Source: Clostridia bacterium (GTDB taxonomy: Bacteria; Bacillota; Clostridia; Oscillospirales; CAG-272). From it: 8,220 nucleotides of DNA. Both the position numbers and the translations under genes were made by a program. A model generated the notes under the pieces. The model was not told the DNA's origin and searched no databases. It saw nothing but the letters and a program-made list of their open reading frames with translations. This document shows, piece by piece, positions 1-7,139 of this stretch; position 1 is the stretch's first letter; every line of letters starts with the position of its first letter. The DNA is taken from positions 1 through 8,220 of the forward strand of contig CAAFLY010000181.1 in the NCBI GenBank assembly GCA_900763885.1, read 5' to 3'.

Positions 1-37
1 ATACAATTTTGAAGAACTGTGGGAACACGCTGAGACA

Positions 38-1063
38 ATGGAAAAAAAGAAATACGAACGGGATTCAGACAAGGCGTCCCGCGGCACTTACGTTACGGAT
101 AAGGCAAAAAAGCCACATGAAACGTATCCAAAAAAGAATGGCCACAATACAAACGAAGGCGACAGAGGCGGCGACAGACGGCCTTTCACCCGACCGCAGA
201 AAAACGCGTATGGCGGCAAGCCTTATCAAAATGCAAGGGAGAAATCCGCGGCACGTGTATATCCGGAATCCGATGCACCGCTGTATACGGATGCTCCGCA
301 GACGGACACGGTGGAGGATGTGGCGGAGAACGACAGCGGACTCATCGTCGGAAGAAACGCGGTGCGGGAACTGCTGCGCTCCGGCAGACCGGTGGACAAG
401 CTATATGTATCTGGCAGAGAAGGCTCGATCACGATGCTTGTCGCCGAGGCAAAAAAGCGCGGGATCCCGGTCGTTGACGCGGAGATACAGAAGCTCGACG
501 CAATGGCAAACGGGGAGCATCATCAGGGCATCATCGCTCAGGCGGCTGCAAGAGAATACGCCACCATCGCGGACATCCTGCAAATCGCTGCCGATCGGGG
601 AGAAATGCCGCTTGTCGTGGTCTGTGACGGCGTGGAGGATCCCCACAATCTCGGTGCGATCATCCGCTGTGCCGAGTGCTGCGGTGCGCATGGCGTGATT
701 ATCCCGAAACGGCGCGCGTGCGGTCTGACCACAGCGGTGGCAAAAGCGTCTGCGGGAGCCGTCGAACATATAGCGGTCGCACGGGTGCAGAACATTTCCG
801 GAGCGATCGAGGAACTGAAGAAAGCGGGGGTCTGGACATTCGCGGCAGAAGCGGGCGGCGGTGATTTCTGGGAAGCGGATTTTCACATCCCATGCGCGAT
901 TGTACTCGGCAGTGAGGGAGACGGCGTATCCAGACTCGTGCGGGAACGGTGCGATTTTCTTGTATCGATCCCGATGTACGGCGCGGTCAACTCTCTAAAC
1001 GTCTCTACGGCGGCATCCATTTTGCTCTGTCACGCGGCCCGGATGCAGAGAGCGCCGAAATAA
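38..1063 (+). CDS. rlmB: 23S rRNA (guanosine-2'-O)-methyltransferase, RlmB/TrmH (SPOUT) family
   Basis: This is probably a SpoU/TrmH-type S-adenosylmethionine-dependent methyltransferase that modifies the 2'-OH of a guanosine in 23S rRNA (G2251 in E. coli numbering). The 341-residue product starts with about 100 charged, low-complexity residues. A small RNA-binding domain follows, opening at GRNAVRELL (about 105), and then the trefoil-knot catalytic domain. All three SPOUT motifs are visible: motif 1 at 197-213 (DGVEDPHNLGAIIRCAE, with N204 and R210), motif 2 at 290-297 (LGSEGDGV, with E293) and motif 3 at 311-325 (IPMYGAVNSLNVSTA, with N318 and N321). The core is complete, and the extra length over E. 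coli RlmB lies in the tail. The start is uncertain. The ATG at 38 has only a weak upstream purine stretch, and the same frame is open back to the window edge, so the real start could be off-window. The family call is firm; the exact rRNA target is inferred. Confidence 0.9.
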   Translation: MEKKKYERDSDKASRGTYVTDKAKKPHETYPKKNGHNTNEGDRGGDRRPFTRPQKNAYGGKPYQNAREKSAARVYPESDAPLYTDAPQTDTVEDVAENDSGLIVGRNAVRELLRSGRPVDKLYVSGREGSITMLVAEAKKRGIPVVDAEIQKLDAMANGEHHQGIIAQAAAREYATIADILQIAADRGEMPLVVVCDGVEDPHNLGAIIRCAECCGAHGVIIPKRRACGLTTAVAKASAGAVEHIAVARVQNISGAIEELKKAGVWTFAAEAGGGDFWEADFHIPCAIVLGSEGDGVSRLVRERCDFLVSIPMYGAVNSLNVSTAASILLCHAARMQRAPK

Positions 1064-1068
1064 TATAA

Positions 1069-1128
1069 AAAACGCATACCATAGCGATCCATATAGGGAA
1101 AGGAAGAATCCCGCGTTTTGTGGGATCG
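1069..1128 (+). promoter_or_regulatory. Leader with overlapping inverted repeats upstream of the ATPase-like gene
   Basis: The 76-nt gap after rlmB holds several short inverted repeats. AAAACGC (1069-1075) can pair with GCGTTTT (1113-1119), and GGGA (1096-1099) with TCCC (1109-1112). CGATCC (1085-1090) can pair with GGATCG (1123-1128). The first and third pairs cross each other, so they would be alternatives or a pseudoknot. The GCGTTTT arm ends in four T's, which is too short for a convincing intrinsic terminator. The last repeat overlaps the only purine-rich stretch before the ATG at 1140, so it could affect translation. The repeats are seen directly; a regulatory role is speculative. Confidence 0.25.
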
Positions 1129-1139
1129 GACAAAAGCAT

Positions 1140-4130
1140 ATGGCAAAGGATAAGAACAGAGGAGATGCGGCACGCGCCGGAAATCCGAAGGAACGCGATA
1201 CCTCCATTGACGCGACCTCCGGTGCCGAATCGGACAGCGAGCTGGATATTCACGCCCTTTTGCGGAAATATATGCCAGATTACGACGCTGACGATCTGGA
1301 CGGCAATGACAACGCTGATGACAAGATTGACAACAGCGCTGTTGTCAAGGCGGATGCTGGTGACAAAGCGGGCACGGATACCTCCGGCAGCATCTTGAAG
1401 AGATTGCGTAGCACCGAGGAGGAGAACGCGGATAACGCAGATAATGGGGCGGATGGTCTGCCCGATTTGGACGCGGCGTTTACTGCGGCTCCGGCAAAGG
1501 CGGATGGAACCGATAAAAAAGCGGCAAAACAGAGTCCTGACGCGGCGGAATATGAATTTACGAACAATATAACCTCCGTGTCGACAGAGGACGGCTATGC
1601 TCTTGAGGATGAGGAAGGCATTTACGACGAGGATGATGCCCCGCGCAAAAAGAAGAAAGAGCCGAAAAAAACAACGCAGAAGAAGGAAAAACACGGCCTG
1701 TTCGCGAGACGGCAGAAGCGCAGAGACACGGAGAAAGAGGATCATGTGCTGCCGCCCGAGGAATTCTTCAGCGATGCCGCCACGGATTCATACGCGGCGG
1801 CCACCCAGGTTTCCATGAATTTTGATACAGCACCCGTCACGGATCCGGATCACGCAGAGAACGATGGCGCAAAGCGGGATGAATTGGGCAGAGCGGTCAT
1901 GGACAGCATGGATATTCCGCAGCCACAGACCGCGGAACGACTCACAATGCCCGTTACACAGACGGTACGCGGATCGGAAAAGACCGCAACGAATCCGGCA
2001 CAGGGAACGGATATGCCCTCTGCGGATACTGCTTCGACTGCTGATAACGCGGATTCCTTTGATAAGATCGATCTCGATGCCATCGCAGCCTCCCTCACTC
2101 TGGCAGAGGAAAAAGCGGACGACGCGTCGGAGAAAACCGATAAAAAAGCGGACACCGCGACCGATTTCCACACCGACCCCGACGTCGCTTCCTCCGAATC
2201 GTTTGACCCGACGGACATCAATCTGATGGTGGCGTTCGGAATGGACGAGGAAGAAAAAGACAAAAAGAACAGCGGCAGGGGCAAGGGCAAGAAGAACAAA
2301 GCGGAACAGACGGAGACCCGTGAGCAGCGAGCGGCAAGGCAGGTCGGCGACAGACTTGAAGCGGAACAGAGCGGCGCGCGCAAGGTCAAGCTCGATTATC
2401 CCGAATATATGGACCGCTCCCAAACGCCCGAGATCCAGAAGCGGTACAAATATAAGCTCGCAACCCTGTGGATCAAATTCGGACTCTGCGGCGTGTTCAC
2501 GATCCTACTGATGATTTTCGAGAACATGGAGGTCTTGGGCAGACTCTTCACCGGAACCGCGAAGCAGTTCGGCGGTGTATTCGATCCGGCTGTTTATCCG
2601 ACCGTGTACGCCATGGTCAGCCTGCAGCTCATGCTTCTGGCGTGTGTGTTCGCGTGGGAGCAGATCTATGACGGACTGCGCAGTATCTTCCGCGGTACGC
2701 CGAAGCCGGAGAGCCTGACGACCCTGCTCGCCTTTGCCGGAATCCTCTACACCGTCATGATCGCACGGATCACGGTCCAGTCCGAAGAACCGGTGATGTT
2801 CAACTTCATCGCGGCATTTGCGGCATGGATGACTCTCGGCGGCGCGATCTACAACACCAGACGGGAAATCCTCGGGTTCCAGGTCGTATCCTCGCCGAAG
2901 CCGAAGTACATCGTATGCCGTGTTCCCGACGACGAATCCCGCTGTGAGACAGGCGCGTTTGCAGAGGATGAAAACATCTGTGACGTCATGCGGATCGAGA
3001 AGACGGATTTTGTCGACGGCTTCTTCACGAGACTGAATACCCCCGACGGCACCACGAATCTCTTCCTCAGCTGCGTAATGGGGATCATCGTCGCGCTGTC
3101 CGTCCTCTTTGGTGTGTTTACAGGGGTGCGCGGCGGCACTGGCATCGAAATTGCCCGGGTCGTGATCGTATCGCTCGTCACCATGGCACCGCTTCCTGTA
3201 TTTCTCGCGTTCTCCTATCCGCTTTGGCGGGCAAGTGTCGCGGCACGGGATTTCGACAGTGCCATCATCGGCGAATCTTCCCTCGCGGAATATGCCAACG
3301 CTTCGATCGTCACTTTTGACGACAAAAACGTGTTCCCGTCCTACAGTGTCAAGGTGCAGAATATCCGCATCTACAACAACGCCCGGATCGACCGTGTGAT
3401 GTATTACGCCGCCAGTGTGTTCGCAAAGGCAGGCGGACCGCTGCAGGATGTGTTCGAGGTCGCGACCATCGAGATGGGTCACTCCGACAACGTGAATATT
3501 TTCGATACCGACCGCGGATTCTTAGCGGCAGAGGTGGATGGCGTGAACATCCTCTTCGGCAGTGCGAGGGCTCTGGCGGAGCGGGGACTGAAGATCCCGC
3601 GTGAGGTCTTTGATGAGGACGCGGATATGTCCGACGAGCTGTCGATCATGTATATGTTCCGCGAAGATCGCCTGGTCGCCAAGATGTATATCCAGTATGT
3701 CATGGACGGCGACATCGAGCTGATCCTCGGACAGTTCCAGAACAGTGGTCTCTACGTTTGCGTGCGGACCTTTGATCCGAACATCGATGAGCGTATGATC
3801 GCACGCAAGGTTAATATGAAGCGGATACCGCTGAAGGTTGTCCGGTATGCCTCTGCGGAAAGTGAAACGGCGGAAAAAGCGTCGAGCGGACTGGTCACAT
3901 GCGGCACCCCGAAGTCGCTGTTACAGGTGATCTCTTACTGCGACAAGGTGCTGCATACGAAAAAGACCAATATCGCGCTGTGTGTGCTTGCCATGCTCAT
4001 CGGTGCCGCCGTCATGGTATTGCTTGTGCTGTCCGGCTCCATCGGCGTCATGACTTCGCTGTACATCGCGGTGTATCAGATGCTTTGGCTCATCCCGATG
4101 CTGCTGTCCTCAAAGATGTTCATCCGATAA
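1140..4130 (+). CDS. Degenerate P1B-type ATPase-like membrane protein with long acidic N-terminal tail (probable pseudo-ATPase)
   Basis: The 996-residue product is not a family I can name. Residues 1-435 are hydrophilic, acidic and probably disordered, with one basic patch (about 168-200, KKKK and RRQKRR). Eight hydrophobic helices follow at about 441-463, 489-508, 526-546, 552-572, 640-663, 671-695, 944-965 and 971-991. The order of four helices, soluble loop, two helices, soluble domain, two helices is that of heavy-metal P1B ATPases. Further resemblances are FDDKNVFP at 726-733 where FDKTGTLT would be, GGPL where SEHPL would be, GFLAAEVDGVNILFGSARAL from 793 matching the N-domain GxGVxAxVDGxxVLVGN block, and TFDPN at 877-881 in place of TGDN. 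The helix-six CPx motif reads APLP (683-686), and the GDGxND block is missing. The predicted actuator loop (573-639) is short, with TGA (604-606) where TGE might be. ATP-driven transport is therefore unlikely. A sensing, scaffolding or regulatory role is inference. The start at 1140 has a weak ribosome-binding site but no better alternative. Confidence 0.75.
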   Translation: MAKDKNRGDAARAGNPKERDTSIDATSGAESDSELDIHALLRKYMPDYDADDLDGNDNADDKIDNSAVVKADAGDKAGTDTSGSILKRLRSTEEENADNADNGADGLPDLDAAFTAAPAKADGTDKKAAKQSPDAAEYEFTNNITSVSTEDGYALEDEEGIYDEDDAPRKKKKEPKKTTQKKEKHGLFARRQKRRDTEKEDHVLPPEEFFSDAATDSYAAATQVSMNFDTAPVTDPDHAENDGAKRDELGRAVMDSMDIPQPQTAERLTMPVTQTVRGSEKTATNPAQGTDMPSADTASTADNADSFDKIDLDAIAASLTLAEEKADDASEKTDKKADTATDFHTDPDVASSESFDPTDINLMVAFGMDEEEKDKKNSGRGKGKKNKAEQTETREQRAARQVGDRLEAEQSGARKVKLDYPEYMDRSQTPEIQKRYKYKLATLWIKFGLCGVFTILLMIFENMEVLGRLFTGTAKQFGGVFDPAVYPTVYAMVSLQLMLLACVFAWEQIYDGLRSIFRGTPKPESLTTLLAFAGILYTVMIARITVQSEEPVMFNFIAAFAAWMTLGGAIYNTRREILGFQVVSSPKPKYIVCRVPDDESRCETGAFAEDENICDVMRIEKTDFVDGFFTRLNTPDGTTNLFLSCVMGIIVALSVLFGVFTGVRGGTGIEIARVVIVSLVTMAPLPVFLAFSYPLWRASVAARDFDSAIIGESSLAEYANASIVTFDDKNVFPSYSVKVQNIRIYNNARIDRVMYYAASVFAKAGGPLQDVFEVATIEMGHSDNVNIFDTDRGFLAAEVDGVNILFGSARALAERGLKIPREVFDEDADMSDELSIMYMFREDRLVAKMYIQYVMDGDIELILGQFQNSGLYVCVRTFDPNIDERMIARKVNMKRIPLKVVRYASAESETAEKASSGLVTCGTPKSLLQVISYCDKVLHTKKTNIALCVLAMLIGAAVMVLLVLSGSIGVMTSLYIAVYQMLWLIPMLLSSKMFIR

Positions 4131-4246
4131 GCATGGTGATCCCGGAAGGCAGGTTCCAATAAGCATATTCTCGTGGGAATACGTGTCCGGAAACGATCCA
4201 TACGCAGTCGCTGTTGACAGAAATACAGAAAAAACAAAAGGAAGAC

Positions 4247-4280
4247 CGGGGAAGACTTGCGCCGATGCATGTTTTCCCCG
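4247..4280 (+). promoter_or_regulatory. Strong hairpin in the leader of the radical SAM gene
   Basis: CGGGGAAGAC (4247-4256) pairs with GTTTTCCCCG (4271-4280) over ten positions, including one G-U. TGC (4258-4260) and GCA (4267-4269) can pair inside the loop. The hairpin ends 10 nt before the AGGAG ribosome-binding site. Only three T's follow it, so it is a poor intrinsic terminator on this strand. It may stabilise the mRNA 5' end, act as an attenuator, or bind a regulator. A TTGACA hexamer at 4214-4219 resembles a -35 box, but no good -10 box lies at the right distance, so I do not call a promoter. Confidence 0.45.
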
Positions 4281-4289
4281 TTTCCGTAT

Positions 4290-4294
4290 AGGAG
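4290..4294 (+). promoter_or_regulatory. Ribosome-binding site fixing the radical SAM start
   Basis: AGGAG lies 7 nt before the ATG at 4302. Upstream in-frame candidates (TTG at 4257, ATG at 4269) have no such site, and both fall in the hairpin region. The conserved protein N-terminus also begins at MREDI, so the start at 4302 is preferred. Confidence 0.8.
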
Positions 4295-4301
4295 TGATCA
4301 A

Positions 4302-6911
4302 ATGAGAGAAGATATAAAGAGCTTCATCACCACCGTTGAAAAGCCGGGGCGCTATTCCGGCGGCGAGACAGGCAGCGTCTTTAAGGATCCGGACGCAGTG
4401 AAAATGCGCGTCGCGTTCTGTTTCCCGGACGTATACGAGATCGGCATGTCCAACCTCGGCATGCGGATCCTGTGCGGCGTGTTCAACGAGATCCCGGAGG
4501 TCTGGTGTGAGCGTGTGTACGCGCCGTGGACAGACATGGCTGCGGAAATGGAGAAGCGCGGGATACCGCTGTTCACGCACGAAAGCGGTGATCCGGTGGG
4601 TGAATTCGATATGGTCGCATTCACGATGCAGTATGAGCTGTGCTACACCACGATGGTGAAGATGCTGCTGCTTGCACGGATCTCCCTCCATGCCGCCGAT
4701 CGTGGGGACGAGGATCCGATCGTTATTGCGGGCGGGCCATGTTCCTACAACGCCGAACCGGTCGCTGATTTTGTCGATATTTTTTCGATTGGGGAAGGCG
4801 AGGAGGCACTTGCGGAGCTTGCGCGGCTGTACATGAAAATGAAGGACGACGGCACATATACGCGCGAGAAATTTCTCTTTGCCGCCGCCACGGAGCTAAA
4901 CGGCTTCTATGTACCATCTCTCTATACGGTCACCTACCATGACGACGGCACCATCGCTTCGATCACACCCAAGGATCCGCGGGTTCCGGCAAAGGTGACC
5001 AAACGCGTCGTACAGGATATAGATCACTGTTATCTGCCCAAAAATCCTGTGATTCCGTATATTGAGACGGTGCAGGACCGCGTGACCATCGAAGTCTTCC
5101 GCGGCTGCATCCGTGGCTGTCGGTTCTGCCAGGCGGGGTTTGTTACCCGTCCGGTGCGGGAACGTTCGCCGGAGCTTCTGAACGAGCTTGCGAAAACACA
5201 GATCGAGGGCAGCGGCTACGATGAGATCTCCATGTGCTCCCTCTCCATCAGCGACTATACGAAGATCCGCGAGCTGACCGATGAACTGCTTTCCTGGACA
5301 ACGGACAAGCGGGTCAGCATTTCTCTGCCTTCTCTGCGCGCGGACAGCTTTACCAAAGAATTGATGGATAAGATCTCTACCGTCCGTTCCAGCACACTGA
5401 CCTTTGCGCCGGAAGCCGGGAGTCAGAGACTGCGCGATGTGATCAACAAAAACGTCACCGAAGCGGATATTCTGCGCGCTGCCGGGGTTGCTTACGCCGC
5501 CGGAAAAAGCCAGGTCAAGCTCTATTTCATGGATGGTCTGCCGCACGAAACCTACGAGGACATCGCCGGAATCGCCGAGCTTGCCCACCATGTCGTCGAT
5601 GAATATTACAAAATACCGGAGCGCAACAAACGGCAGCAGCCGCAGGTGACGCTCAGTGTGGCGTGCTTTATCCCAAAGCCGCATACGCCGTTCCAATGGG
5701 AGGGGCAGAATACCTTTGACGTGCTGGAGGAAAAGCAAAAATTCCTCTCCGGCTGCATCAAGGACAGAAAGGTGCGCTACAACTATCACGACGCGAAGGT
5801 TTCCCACATTGAGGCGGTATTCGCACGCGGTGACCGGAGACTGTCACGGGCGATTGAGACCGCCGTATCCCGCGGCATCTTCCTAGACGCGTGGGAGGAG
5901 AACTTTAATTTTGACGCGTGGATGCAGGTGTTCGCGGATTGCGGACTGGATCCGTCCTTCTACGCCAACCGCACCATACCGGACGAGGAGATCCTGCCGT
6001 GGGATATGATCGACTGCGGTGTGACGAAATCCTTTCTCCTGTCCGAACGACATAAGGCAGAGGCGGCGGCAACCACTCCGTCCTGCAAGGAAAAATGCTC
6101 CGGCTGTGGTGTAAATCGGCTGGTGGACAAACAGTTCTGCCGCTGGTGCCCCGGTCATCCCGAAACGACCGATTCTTCGGGAGACATTGCTGGCGACCGT
6201 CCCGCACCGCCGAAGCCGATTTTGCCGCCAAAGGGAAGCGTCAAAGCTGTGCGCACCATTCGCGTCCGTTTTTCCAAAGGCGGTCCCGCACTGTACGTCT
6301 CTCACCTCGATCTCTCCAAGGTCATGATGCGCGCCGTCGTTCGGTCCGGATTGCCGATTTATTATACGGAAGGCTTCAATCCGATCCCGAAGATGGTTTT
6401 TGCCACGCCGCTCTCTTTGGGCTGTGGAGGAGACGCGGAAATCCTCGATCTGCGCTTGATGCAGGATGTGTCGAATGAGAAGATCAAGGCGCGTCTCTCC
6501 GAGGTAATGCCCGCTGGAATTGAGATTCACGACGTGTATACCGCGAAAACGAAGCCGAGTGACGCAGCGTATGCCGAAAATGAGATCACATGGGTCCACG
6601 GCAGCTATACGGAAGAAACCTGTGCCGCCATCGAGGAGTACTTCCGCCATCCGGTGATTATGATGAAAAAATCCAAGAGCGGCGAAAAAGAGGTGGACGT
6701 GACCGATTTTGTACGTTCGCTGACCGCAAGAATCGAAAACGGCTGCCTTATCGTTACCGCTGTGTGCAATGCGAATCAGGAGAATTACCTGAATCCATCG
6801 TATATCGTCGCTGCTATTGAGCGGGAATTCGACGTAGCCGGGGAGAATGGCTATCATACCATATGCCGCAAACGACTGCTCTGCGAGGACGGCATGACGG
6901 ATTTCCGATGA
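4302..6911 (+). CDS. TIGR03960-type radical SAM protein fused to DUF2344 (TIGR03936) domain
   Basis: The 869-residue cytosolic protein belongs to a widespread bacterial radical SAM family whose reaction is not established, as far as I know. Residues 1-200 form the family's N-terminal domain, with a Rossmann-like, B12-binding-type arrangement: FPDVYEIGMSNLGMRIL near 41-57 and GGPCSYNAEPVADFVD from 144. The cobalamin DxHxxG motif is not visible there. The radical SAM core carries CxxxCxxC at C269, C273 and C276 for a 4Fe-4S cluster and SAM cleavage. FAPEAGSQRLRD (368-379) is another core signature. A second cysteine group (C595, C599, C602, C613, C616) sits just before the C-terminal domain and may bind metal. 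Residues 647-869 are DUF2344, with YVSHLDLSKVMMR and TEGFNPIPKMVFATPLSLG (689-707). All domains look intact. Relatives often sit next to ribonuclease E/G and rplU; here the following DNA holds neither. The radical SAM and fusion calls are firm; the substrate is unknown. Confidence 0.93.
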   Translation: MREDIKSFITTVEKPGRYSGGETGSVFKDPDAVKMRVAFCFPDVYEIGMSNLGMRILCGVFNEIPEVWCERVYAPWTDMAAEMEKRGIPLFTHESGDPVGEFDMVAFTMQYELCYTTMVKMLLLARISLHAADRGDEDPIVIAGGPCSYNAEPVADFVDIFSIGEGEEALAELARLYMKMKDDGTYTREKFLFAAATELNGFYVPSLYTVTYHDDGTIASITPKDPRVPAKVTKRVVQDIDHCYLPKNPVIPYIETVQDRVTIEVFRGCIRGCRFCQAGFVTRPVRERSPELLNELAKTQIEGSGYDEISMCSLSISDYTKIRELTDELLSWTTDKRVSISLPSLRADSFTKELMDKISTVRSSTLTFAPEAGSQRLRDVINKNVTEADILRAAGVAYAAGKSQVKLYFMDGLPHETYEDIAGIAELAHHVVDEYYKIPERNKRQQPQVTLSVACFIPKPHTPFQWEGQNTFDVLEEKQKFLSGCIKDRKVRYNYHDAKVSHIEAVFARGDRRLSRAIETAVSRGIFLDAWEENFNFDAWMQVFADCGLDPSFYANRTIPDEEILPWDMIDCGVTKSFLLSERHKAEAAATTPSCKEKCSGCGVNRLVDKQFCRWCPGHPETTDSSGDIAGDRPAPPKPILPPKGSVKAVRTIRVRFSKGGPALYVSHLDLSKVMMRAVVRSGLPIYYTEGFNPIPKMVFATPLSLGCGGDAEILDLRLMQDVSNEKIKARLSEVMPAGIEIHDVYTAKTKPSDAAYAENEITWVHGSYTEETCAAIEEYFRHPVIMMKKSKSGEKEVDVTDFVRSLTARIENGCLIVTAVCNANQENYLNPSYIVAAIEREFDVAGENGYHTICRKRLLCEDGMTDFR

Positions 6912-7139
6912 AAACTCGCTTGCTGTTGCGAAAAGGAGACGCATAAAAGCTCAAGAAATCAAAAAAAGCTGATTTACGGATGATTCCGCACAAAAAAACC
7001 GTATATTTAGGAAGCCTCTGATTTAATGTTATTTTAGTGAGAAAAACCTTTATACTTTAGCTTTTTATCGCAAAAATCCGATTTATGCAGAGTCTCTTTA
7101 AGCTTTTCAACGCGAAATCTCGACTCATTCAGCGCATCG
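6912..7139. other. AT-rich gap without a gene between converging transcription units
   Basis: These 228 nt are clearly more AT-rich than the flanking genes and hold no convincing gene. AAGGAG at 6933-6938 looks like a ribosome-binding site, but no start codon follows at a workable distance. A 12-codon reading frame begins at 6908 in an ATGA overlap with the radical SAM stop and ends at 6946; its product resembles nothing I know. Small inverted repeats occur: AAATCA/TGATTT (6956-6961 and 6970-6975) and CGGA/TCCG (6977-6980 and 6985-6988). Both operons should end here, yet I see no classic GC-rich stem with a T-run on either strand. Confidence 0.5.

Noticed and set aside
9..698. 229-codon plus-strand reading frame overlapping rlmB
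   Set aside because: It is out of frame with the clearly conserved RlmB, and its Arg/Ser/Thr-rich product resembles no family.
1280..1500. Tandem repeat array in the Asp/Asn/Ala-rich tail (DNADN, DNADD and similar)
   Set aside because: The units are irregular in length and sequence; this is low-complexity composition and not a true repeat array.
2505..3482. 325-codon minus-strand reading frame opposite the ATPase-like gene
   Set aside because: Its His/Asp/Arg-rich product mirrors the membrane-helix coding on the other strand and has no family features.
1140..4130. Functional heavy-metal transporting ATPase
   Set aside because: DKTGT, TGDN, GDGxND and CPx are all altered or missing, so phosphorylation-driven transport is not supported.
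4214..4242. Sigma-A promoter built on TTGACA at 4214-4219
   Set aside because: No TATAAT-like hexamer lies 16-18 nt downstream; the spacing positions are A/G-rich.
5883..6944. 353-codon minus-strand reading frame opposite the radical SAM gene
   Set aside because: It is a shadow of a conserved coding region with GC-rich third positions and has no recognisable domain.
6956..6988. Intrinsic terminators from the small inverted repeats after the radical SAM gene
   Set aside because: The stems are 4-6 bp, partly AT-only, and not followed by a proper T-run in either orientation.
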